NCBI GenBank assembly: GCA_032209605.1
Contig: JASFXZ010000014.1
Location: 4,856,912 to 4,920,911, forward strand
From: Mactromeris polynyma
Taxonomy: Eukaryota; Mollusca; Bivalvia; Venerida; Mactridae
Length of the DNA: 64,000 bases
Direction: 5' to 3'
The position numbers were made by a program, and so were the translations under genes. The notes below the pieces were generated by a model. That model was not told the DNA's origin, ran no database searches, and saw nothing but the letters and a program-made list of their open reading frames with translations. Below, in pieces: positions 1 through 10,165 of the stretch. Position 1 is the stretch's first letter, and every line of letters starts with the position of its first letter.

Positions 1-3000
1 GACTTCATATAGTAATTTTTACATCTAAGTCACATCTAAGTGAGAATCTTTGAACAGAGGGGTGGCAACATTATGCATACTAGAAAATGGAACTGTGGAC
101 TATGTTTAATCAGAATTACTGGCTTGTAAACATATGCACGTATTATAAGACAACATTTAACCTACACTCATTATTTCCCCGACTATTTTCGGACCATATC
201 GCCGTACTTGTCTACAGTATACTGATTGAAAGTCGCTCTTTGCTTGTCTGTGTCCATAGGGTTTTACGCAGTTTTCAACAATATTTCAATTATTTATGGC
301 GGCCAGTTGACTAAGCCAGTTGTCCTGGAATTAATTATCAATCAGTACTAACTTGTTTTTCCATCGCATTTATCGCATCATTTCCATGTTTGTCAGTCAC
401 TTACATTGTTTTCAAATTCTATTTAACAAACAATTCAAATAATACTCTTTTCCCGGGCCGTTATATACAGAACTTTTAATGTCAGTAGCCATGTACAACC
501 TGAATTGGAGACGCAGGAGAAATCGGAAGCCGATAAACAAAAAAGGTCGTTTCAAAACATTTAATGCAATATTTGTTAACAGAAAATATGTTACAAAACA
601 TTTCATACATTTTAAGTGTTAAATCTAAATATACATTATCAATGGTTTCATCTTCACTCGAGCCTTGGGCATTTCCTTCGCATCTAGTCACAGTAAAGAG
701 TTAGTGGTTTTCACGCACGAGCTTTAACATTCAGACACATATGGTATGTGCCGCTTTCACTGTCTCCGTCAATTTGTCTGCTTCAGCGTTGAAATATATT
801 AGAAAAGCATATTGAGTCAAAATTTAAGAATTTCTAATCCTTTATAGCACGTTATGGTGATGTTCCATAAATTTTACATTAGAAATGGTCTATTCCAAAA
901 ATTACCCTTTCATAGTGAAGACTATTCACACAGTGCTAATTTGTCTCAAACTTGATCAACAGTCCAATACAATTCATAAAAGTCACGAATACTTAAAAGT
1001 ATATGAATAGAAACATGCATAAGTACATGACTGGCCACACGTCATATAAGTTAATACGGTTGCTATGACAACCATTACCTAAAACAGTGTAAATATTGAT
1101 AATTTTTCACAAAATTCAATAGAGAAACTTAGTGTTTTGCCAGATGTAGTATACATTTACACATGTTCTATTAGAAAGTGATAGTAAAAATTTAATAGAC
1201 TCAAGTTTAATTTGTATTGTAAAATCACATCAAATAATGCATACTGTATGTGTTGCAATTTTTGTGACAACAATTTATATTTCAACAAGAATAAACATCA
1301 AAGATGTTTGAAGTCGCTGGCTAAGTCTTTGAAGTAAATATTTTTGGATGACAGTTGCAGCCACCTTGTGAATTACAAATTGAAATTGATATCCAAGATT
1401 GATATGACATAATAATTGCAATTATCAATGGGATTAATTATATCAAACAGGAAATAGCAATATGAATTAATCTCCTGGAGTTTTATGACTCTTATGTTTT
1501 TACAGCTGACACAATGGGCAATTTAGGGGCCAGTAGGATTCATCTTCTGTCTAGGGCGTGGCTTATGAATTGCAAAACAATTAGCATCAACCAATCAGAT
1601 TAAATGAACCATAAGAAATATATATTAATTAATGTTATTATTATCATTAGCTGTGAGAATACTGAAGTCAATTTTAACATTTAGGACTTTTTGTTTTATT
1701 TACATGTTCCAACATATGTCAATTAATGTAACTGTATAAGTAAATCTCCATTTGTGTTTGAACATAAATTTTGCTTGTATAAACTCATTTTATAACAAAA
1801 TATAAATATTTACTAAAATGGTGAGTGTTGGTTCATATATAAATAATTATAATTGCTAATTAATATGTGCTGTTAGAATTATAAACCCAATTTCACCACA
1901 ATTATTTTTAGAAATACACAAAGTGTATGTGTATCTCAAATTATAATTTTCTGTATCTTCTATAATTTTTAACCCACAATAATAAAATTTACCAGTGTCT
2001 TATCAGCATACAGTAGGCAAATGGGCTAGAGGTCGATGGAGTAAAGGGTTAAGCTGTAAGAATCTGTGTTAAAGAACCGTTCTTCATCCTGAAGTACTGT
2101 ATTTTTCTAAATCTTTATTTGACATTAAAGTTTTAGTCCGATATATGTAGAGTCATGGAGTATTCCTTAGTGTCAGCTGCTGGTTTTCACCAAGCCCGTG
2201 AATGTTTGCCACTTGATGCTAGGGGGAGAGGTCAGACTATCTGACCCATTCCCAAAGCCAAATATATGGGTTTTTCCCAATCAGAAAAAAATCCCATTTA
2301 ATGATGCAAATTTTCCCAATTTATTAAGGGTCTTTTTCCCAAAATGGACAGAAAAAGGCCTAATTTTCAGCACAAAATACAGCCATTTGATTGAAATTAG
2401 GCAAACATTACACAGTCAAACAGACTTGAACTTTCTGTGTCTTAAGTTTCTATCTGATATATTCATATTTAATTGCCATGGGCTGATCCAGTATTTGGTC
2501 TTAGTGGGGGGGGGGGGGGGGTGTAACTTTTGGGTCATCTTTTGATTTTGTTCAAGCCTTATAAAACGGTAATGACTGTCTGTTTTATTCTTTGTTTTTA
2601 AGATATCGAACATTAAAACCAATTCAGAAGGACTTAATTGAATACAACGCATTAGCAGCAGTGGAGCCATCTCTTTATATTTTCGTATTTATAGTCGGAC
2701 ATACATGTAACTTTTCTAAGCTTGGGGAATTTTAGGGGGGATGTGCGCCAGGTGCCAGGGCCTAGATCCACTAGTGATTGCAATCATAAAAATGATATCG
2801 CAGTACTTATAACTTTTGTTTAGTGTAGTTCTTATTAGTTCTATTCTTATATGTAGCTTCAAAGTGCTTAATTGTCATTCTTTTTGCAGCCATGATTGAC
2901 AGACCTCTTCAGTCCAGATGAAATATGATCTACATTATATGAGATCCCAGAATTGCACATTGTAAGTGCTTGGAATGGTGTAATGGAACTACTGCTACTG

Positions 3001-3126
3001 TTTGAAACTACTATTCGTAGTAGAAACAGCCATGTTGGCAGCAATTGGAGTATTTCAGGATGACAATCAGGGTAAGTTTTGAACATAAATGTTAACGAAT
3101 ATGATTAGAATAAATTCAATAATGCA
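1..3126. other. AT-rich non-coding sequence, no gene seen
   Basis: I see no supported exon, RNA gene or mobile element here. The sequence is AT-rich with short, compositionally ordinary open frames. A poly-G tract lies near 2507-2521. The 115-residue open frame at 2198-2545 reads through that tract, has no recognisable motif and looks like chance. The stretch could be intergenic or intronic of a gene lying to the left. Confidence 0.5.
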
Positions 3127-3529
3127 TAAGGCCAATCATAAAATATTGTTTGTTTCCCCTCCCACGACCGACCGTTGAAAATTACCCCTACCGTAAATAT
3201 TTTATTTTATTTTAAAATTGCCGGGTACAAATATTCCCGCGCTACAATAGCTATTGGGTAAGAAAAACTGGAATCGCTGGTACCAGTCAGTTGAGTAGTC
3301 ACAACATCAATAAATCTATGAAGTAGATAAATAGATTTTAGTTACAAGTATCATATTTTTACTTACCCTAATGAAAATAAATCTATTAAGATGTTAAATC
3401 TATACAGAACACATTTTAAGCTTGTGCAAACAAATTATGAATAAAAATATCTGCCCTACCTACCTACCCTACCGTGGTGGGCTAGGGTCGCGGGAGGGGA
3501 AACAAACATATTTTTAATGTAGGCCTAAT
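3127..3529. mobile_element. MITE-like element with ~43-bp terminal inverted repeats
   Basis: The left end contains TGTTTGTTTCCCCTCCC at 3147-3163 and the right end its reverse complement GGGAGGGGAAACAAACA near 3492-3508. The match extends outward on both sides through AGGCC and an A/T-rich stretch, giving arms of roughly 43 bp. The 400-bp interior has no coding capacity. A degraded relative lies at 38690-38945. The superfamily is not determined, and I could not define a target-site duplication. Confidence 0.7.
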
Positions 3530-3997
3530 TCATTTGGTTTTCGCCATGCTTAAAGCGTTTAGCTACGGAGCCTATGTTTTCCATTTACAATTTTGTAAGA
3601 AACTGAGAAATGTGATAAAAATCATGGTAATAAAGTATACTAAGTATATTAATTAAGGTACATTTAAAACGCAATGCAAGATATGAACTTAAACATGAAA
3701 TTGTTTAAAGATATATCCGGCTCATCTGAACATAAAGGCTTTATCCAGTATAGTTGTTACATTGGCTAAAACATCTTTAATAAGAACCATTGCAATGTAA
3801 AACCGATTGAAAAAATCTTTTTTTTGCCATATTACTTGCAGTCAAAACCTGTAAAATTGCCTGATTGTTAAAAAACTGGATTTTTGTATTTAATTTTATG
3901 ATGTTCAAACATCTGTCTTCAACAAATTAATACATTATCAGTTCATTCTTTATAAATGCATGTTTAGTGATGTTTAAACCATAGGAAATATATTTTT
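3530..3997. other. Non-coding sequence, nothing recognised
   Basis: An AT-rich spacer between two repeats, without a supported exon or RNA gene. Confidence 0.5.
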
Positions 3998-4760
3998 ATG
4001 CCCCCACTCTGAAGGGGGGGGGGCGTATAGATCTGTCCGTCCTTCCTTCCGTCCGTCACAAAATCTTGTGTCACTCATATCTCCAAAAGTATAATATAAT
4101 ATGAGCCAGAGTCATTAAACTTTACAGGAATGTTCACCAGCACATGAAGTTGTGCACCTGGGGTTTCATGTTTGGCTGTACCCAGTAAGTGCAAAGTTAT
4201 GGCCCTTAACTTAGTTAAAATATAGCCTACTGAGTATGCAATCTCGTGTCACTCATATCTCCAAAAGTATATGAGCCAGTCATTACACTTTGCAGGAATG
4301 TTCACCAGCATGTGGTAGTTGTGCACCTGGGGTTTCATGTTTGGCTGTACCAAGTAAGTGCAAAGTAATGGCCCTTGACTTAGTGAAAATATAACCTATT
4401 TGTGTGGCAAATATCTCCAAAAGTATATGAGCCAGAGTTATAAGACTTTACAGAAATGTTCACAAGCATGTGTTATATTGCACCTGGGGATTCATAATTC
4501 AGTGAGCCCAGTAAGTGCAAAGTTATGGCCCTTGATTTAGTGAAAATATAGCATACAGAGCTTGCAATTTTGTGTTGCGTATATCTCCAACAGTATCTCA
4601 GCTATACTCACCAAACTGTACAGGAATGCTCACCAACCTGTATAGTTGTGCACCTAGGGTTTCGTGTTGGGCTGTGTCCAGTAAGTGCAAATTTATGACC
4701 CTTTACTTATCACCATAATCAGTACAGTTGTTCACTTGGTAATTTGGATACCCATTCAAA
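3998..4760 (+). repeat. Dispersed GTCCGTC-type repeat with internal tandem units
   Basis: The repeat opens with a pyrimidine/purine hairpin (ATGCCCCCACTCTGAAGG followed by a G run) and a GTCCGTCCTTCC run. Four to five degenerate units of about 150 bp follow, each with 'TCACTCATATCTCCAAAAG', 'ATGAGCCAG', 'TTTACAGGAATGTTCACCAG', 'GTGCACCTGGGG' and 'AAAGTTATGGCCCTTGA'. The same family recurs at 32225-32960. It is non-coding; the short open frames across it are incidental. Confidence 0.75.
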
Positions 4761-5622
4761 CCGACAGTCTTCGAGCGCTTTCAGCGCTTTGATTTAATCT
4801 TTGTCTAAAAGTTAGCCCGTTTTTAGATCAAATGTAAGACCATAACAGAAAATACGGCCCTATCCATTAAGTTCGTTCACGGACATATATGTCCGTGGTT
4901 CGTTTTATTTTATTTGTTTTATTTATTTTATAGAACAGCCTTTTATTATATATAGGCTAACGCCACAGACGTTAACCGGCTATAGGCATCGTTGGTATCA
5001 ACTATTGCATAACAAATGGCTTCCTTAGAACAGCTAAAGTTAACCATTATTGTATTCGTGCGCGCATATAAAGAATCCTATTTTTTTAATTTCATTGTCA
5101 ATATGTACTTAGTCTTTCAAATAAAACGTATCAAATGTGTTTGATTTTCATTATACAAATCTGAATATAATGTTAATAGGCATTTCCCGAACAAGCGTAG
5201 TAATATAGCGCGCTTTTTTCTCTGTGTGAGTAAATCGAGTTGTAAGTTTACACAAAACAGTAAGCAGCAATGTTTGAAATCCACCAAGATAGAAGATAAA
5301 CAAGAGATTCAGACAGAATTTCAACTCCAATCTTGCCTTTGTTAAAGATCATTAGAACCTTACTTACACTTTGTTTATTATTTAGTCGGAACGAATTTGA
5401 CCTTGTTTTCGCGCCTTGAAATTGTGAAATATGTCTCGTTTTTTCACTGAATCAAACAAGTATCCTCCATCTATGCCTTATAATCGATTGATCAGAACAT
5501 CACATGTCGGAAACTGAAATCACCTCAGGTTGTTTACCTTACAGCGATTTTCCGAAAATGTACTTTGAGTTTCACTTTCATAATAACATGCAGACTAAAA
5601 GTGTCATAGATTAAGTACGTAA
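4761..5622. other. Non-coding sequence with a 20-bp perfect palindrome
   Basis: No exon is supported. CACGGACATATATGTCCGTG at 4878-4897 is a perfect palindrome. The remainder is AT-rich and unremarkable. Confidence 0.45.
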
Positions 5623-5931
5623 GCGTCGACTCGATTTAGCATGTTCCTGTATGACCCCCAATATTTGGAAATGACCCTCGGATATGAAATTGCAATGACC
5701 TTCAATTTTAAAAGTCCAGGGAAAACACTGAATATATATGGAGAATCTAAATTAAGATTATTGTCTCATGACAAATTCAAATTGATGTCTTCAGATACAC
5801 AATCAGCAAAATTGAATGCCTGTTTTAAAACATTACTTGAGAGGAAAGGCAAAAAGCATTATGTTCTATTGGAAAGTTTATGGCAGTATTTTATTGATTT
5901 ACCTTTTATTGCAGGAAGCAGCTGTATGTGA
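5623..5931 (+). CDS. Candidate exon, possibly a CARD/death-fold fragment
   Basis: This is an open stretch with a coding-like composition (ATG at 5641, 96 residues). The part reading KLRLLSHDKFKLM, then SSDTQSAKLNACFKTLLERK, then GKKHYVLLESL resembles the last three helices of a CARD-type death-fold domain in spacing (LL..KG..hy..lleSL). That is pattern recognition only, and no N-terminal helices are visible. The frame closes at 5931, just after a TTTTATTGCAG that looks like a splice acceptor. It could equally be a chance frame or a pseudogenised exon. Confidence 0.25.
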   Translation, partial: ASTRFSMFLYDPQYLEMTLGYEIAMTFNFKSPGKTLNIYGESKLRLLSHDKFKLMSSDTQSAKLNACFKTLLERKGKKHYVLLESLWQYFIDLPFIAGSSCM

Positions 5932-6779
5932 GGTACGGAGAAGGTCAAAATAAAGACAATACATTTTGAAGATGTAACAAACAAATGTAAGGTGGCCTTA
6001 TGGCGCAAATGTGTGAATGAAACCTTTCAACCTGGAGACTCGTCATAACAGCCAGTGTTACAAACACCTACAGAATTAAAGATTCCCTTTCAACAACATC
6101 CTAGATGGTATGTCACATGGTTCTCCTACTGTATAATCAGATTATGTGCATTTTTGTTGTGTCTTGAACAGACAAATTGTACGATCAATTATTGCAATTA
6201 TAGGAAATGCTACATTGAAATTATGCTATAAAACGTTAAATAGCAAGTTCAAATTATTGCAATCCTGTCGCATGTTAAGCTAAAATAAAATATTGCAAAA
6301 ACATTCTGAATATACTGTACAGTATTTATATTGTCAAAAAAGGCATAACGTTTTTTGTCCATTCAGATAGTTTTAGTTTGATAATCGTAGCAGCTGTCAA
6401 CTGATTCTTTTGAAATATATTGTTATTGGCTTATGCTTTTTAATACCATTAAATTTTATATAGAGACATCAATATGTAATGGTTATAATTAACCTGTAAC
6501 TAAATCCATTGTTAAAGCAGAAAAGTGAAGAAATACACAATTAAAGAACGACAAACCGTCAAAGGGTCGATATGCGGCAGTAAGATCACAGTAATAAAAA
6601 CATTATATCATAAACATGATTCGGTCACTCATCCTCACACTCCATCAGAAAGAGCTTTAACACAAGGTGAATGGTCCAACACCTAAATATAGCAAAAATA
6701 TTTCTTAAACATGTTTCATTAATACCCTAACAATATACCTATACTATCGTATTTTAACATAAAACAGAATCTTAAATAG

Positions 6780-6928
6780 AAGAAGTAATTGATGAGTTGG
6801 AAAGTGTATGTCAGGAAGAAGATGAGTTCTTCTTCTTAACAACAGATGACAAAGTAGTTGCGGTACCTGTAGGAAAGGTGAAGCAGACGTTCCCAGATAT
6901 ACATATTGTTGCCTTGTGTAAACCTTAA
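6780..6928 (+). CDS. Candidate 3' terminal exon, unknown product
   Basis: After an acceptor-like AAATAG at 6774-6779 the frame starting at 6782 reads EVIDELESVCQEEDEFFFLT, then TDDKVVAVPVGKVKQTF, then PDIHIVALCKP and TAA at 6926-6928. Acidic and hydrophobic residues alternate as in real protein, unlike the neighbouring frames. I do not recognise the family. The exon would be entered in phase 1 (one base carried over). No convincing partner exon upstream joins it in frame, so it may belong to a degraded gene. The acceptor has a weak pyrimidine tract. Confidence 0.3.
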
Positions 6929-8895
6929 ATAAGTGTCACCTGCACTTACACGGGCAGTGAACTCTTATCTATTGACACAGCAATCAAAGTTGTGCGAAAA
7001 ACTAGTCACTTCAATTTCTGATATCATTCGGTATCCATTCATATTCCATTATTGAAGGTGCTAATTGTTTTTAATTTGAAAACATGATTCCCTCTACCAT
7101 ACTCAAAGTATGATAAAGAGCATGAACAATTATGCAATTGCTTACAAATATGTATTCTTTTGGGATATTTTTGTTGCCTAAATTGAAAAACTGTTGCCAA
7201 ATGAGTGTTTTTTTCACATTTGATGATATTGGCGAATAGCAAAAAATGTGGATTTTATTATTGCTTTACGACTGTTTCAGAGAAAAAAACTCAACAGCCA
7301 CTAACACACCACTTTATTATTTGCTTCATGGGTGGCTGTTAAGCATTTTTTTTTAAATTTACCATTAGAAGTAAATTTATTTCTGTAGGTAGTGGGGGTA
7401 ATATATTGCGTCCAGTGGAGTACAGTATATTCTGGAACACCCCTTTAATCTTAAATGTATGAAATCGGCTTGTAAGTGCAATGAAATGTACTTGAGGAAC
7501 AATATTCATAATATTTGTGCATAAGCCTTTTATTGTATGGCAAAAGTTAAATATGACAAAATACCACATGTAAAAAAAACAGTCGGCACGGCACGCAAAG
7601 TTTAAAAATCAAACCACCTAGCCCTCCCTTATTTTGTGTTAATTTTGCTTTGGCCTCTTACTTGAATATGTTGTGCTCTGATTTGATAGTTGACTTTGCT
7701 TATCTTTGATACTTGTAACAATTCTTACAATATAGATAGTTTGCAAGATATCTAGTCTTAGGATTAATGTGTTAAATTGTTCTTTTGCAATATTTATGTT
7801 TTGTCTCAGTCTTCCTGTGTTTTATAACTGTTTGTTTCACTTTGATTTGGTTTGATATGTTTTTATCATTTCACTGATTGGAAATGACCCCCCCCCCCCC
7901 GACAGACAAATTATGAATACGTTCGACACATCACTATCCCAATTGAAATTATATTATGTATATTGCAATATCTCAGTAATGTTCTTCACATTAATATGAA
8001 CCTCAATAAGGCTTCATTTTTCTGTTCAACACTGCATATGCAATAATACATATATGTGTATATGTAAGAAATGGAAAAATGTTTTTGTTGAATTAAGTAT
8101 TATAGCGCACATGTTAGTATATGTTTTTTATGTATCATGTCTTTTATTAGTAGATTATTGATTTAGTAACACTTTTTTCAGACAAATCTGCTTGAATATT
8201 TAATTGTACGCTTACAAAAGTGTAAGCTGAATTCCATGTTTTTGCTCACCTCACCTGAACCAAGTTACCTATTGCGCCATCACTTACCATCTGTTGCCCA
8301 CTGCGACAGCATTGTCGTGAATGTTTACATTTCCAAAACCACTTGGGCAATATTTCAATCAGATTTGGTAGATTTGTTCATTGGATGATTTGTTCTCAAA
8401 TATTGTGTCACACAGCCCCACTCAAATTCCATAATAGCCACTAGGGCTTCTGATTGCCAGACCTTTTTTCTAAAACAATTTATTTACTCTTTGGCTGATA
8501 CGCTATGAACACGGTACATGATTGCACTGTACCAAACATCTGATTTGCTGACACGTTTTTGATATTATATCTAGACCAGTTTAAACCAAACCTTGTAAAA
8601 ATGTTCCTTGGATAGCCCTGTGCTTTGTCCCCAGTCCACGTTCAACTTTTAATACAACTGGTCTAACATACTTTCAACATACTTTCAACATTTTGTTACA
8701 GACTAAGCTTAAAAGAGTTTCTTTCAAAACTTGAATGCTTCGACCTGGTTTCATGTATATACTATAAAAGATTATGTTTTTGCAATTAAGCTGCAGATGA
8801 AGTAAACAGTTTAGTAATAATATTTAACTACAATGTATAATTATGTAAATGTTGTTATTGCTTGTACATATGTGTTCATCATGTTGTATTTATTA
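6929..8895. other. Non-coding sequence, nothing recognised
   Basis: An AT-rich region with a poly-C tract near 7890-7901. The part around 8240-8760 has the feel of an old dispersed repeat (TTGCTCACCTCACC at its left) but has no clear ends. No exon is supported. Confidence 0.4.
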
Positions 8896-9437
8896 TGTCT
8901 CCCCATGTTGTATGTTTGTCTGTTCAGTTTACCTTGTTCTCCCTATATCTTCAAAACCCAGTGTTGGATGTTCACCAACTTGCTGGGAAGTATCCGTATG
9001 AAGTCTAGTAGAGCATATTGTAATTTGGGGTCATAATATTAAAGGTGGAGGTCACAGGTGTCTGAAACTTGAAAACCTTGTCTGCTGTTCATCTCTAAAA
9101 CCCCTTGTTAGATTTTCATCAAAGTTGGTAAAAGCATTACATGTACTGTGAAGATTAGTTTTGCATATTACAATTTGTGATCATGTAGTCAAAGGCCAAG
9201 GTCACATGGACAGTAAAGCTTTTTTGTACATATTGTCCAATTGTTCAGCTTGAATTTTTAATAACAGTGTTACAGGATAAATTTGGCAAAATGCCTTCGA
9301 AGTGTCAGTGAAAAAATAAATTATTTTCCTTCCACAAAGTCATAAGGGTGTCTTAAGCCAGCAAGTTGGGTTTTAGGCAATAGTGGTCTTACCCAGAGAG
9401 TTCTACCTTCTGAAAGGACTGGGGTAATGGGGAGACA
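8896..9437. mobile_element. 542-bp non-autonomous element with 11-bp perfect TIRs
   Basis: The left end TGTCTCCCCAT (8896-8906) is matched exactly in inverse by ATGGGGAGACA (9427-9437). The interior has phrases such as 'CTTCAAAACCC', 'GATTTTCATCAAAGTTGG' and 'CCAAGGTCACATGG' seen in the other dispersed repeats of this window, and no coding capacity. The ends resemble the hairpin start TATGTCTCCCCTC at 32225 and the TGCTCCCCG ends at 54129 and 55483, so these may form one loosely related group. Confidence 0.65.
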
Positions 9438-10165
9438 CATGTTTTAAAAAAACAATTCTAGTTGATTTCCGGTAATACTTGAAATGTACATAATCATGTT
9501 GAACTGTTGAATACTTAATCAAAGTTATGAGCGTTGGATGTTTATTATTATATATGTGTTCATCTGGTCATTTCAACATGAGCAATGTTCTGATGACTTC
9601 ATATCAAATATCACTGGGACTCAAACTTCATGAAAACTTTAGTAAGATGAATGTTTGTACCTGGTTCTGTAAATTGATATTTAACTCAGAATAGGTATGT
9701 TGATCTTGAACTTAAGTCATAGCTGCATGAGTATGTCAAAACTGAACTAAGTGTAATATACTTGCCCATGGCATTTTCTTGTACTTCAACTAATACAAGT
9801 ACCGCCTGTGCCTAAAGGAAACTAAGAAACAACAAATAGGCACGATATATGGTGGGTTTGACTCGATTTTACAAGTGCTCAAACCTCACCTGTCTATCTA
9901 GACCGTTCGTTGTCAAACGTTATCACACAATAACAACATGCACAGTACATCTACCTACAGGATGAGATATTCTACCTGACATCCTTTCTGATAAAGTATG
10001 TACATGTAGTACTTTATCAGTTTCTGATTGTCCATATTTGAACAAAGCCTTCGAATGCTAAAACATCCAGCCTTTGTGAACAATTTAAATCCAGAAGAAA
10101 GATCAAGTCTCATTGATCGTAATGTAGTTCAACTTTCAGTTTGTCTTGTTATCTATGGTGCGACT
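9438..10165. other. Non-coding sequence with a hairpin
   Basis: No exon is supported. CTGATAAAGTA at 9988-9998 and TACTTTATCAG at 10010-10020 form a perfect 11-bp stem with an 11-nt loop. Confidence 0.45.

Noticed and set aside
2198..2545. 115-codon plus-strand frame
   Set aside because: It runs through a poly-G tract, has no motif and no splice partner.
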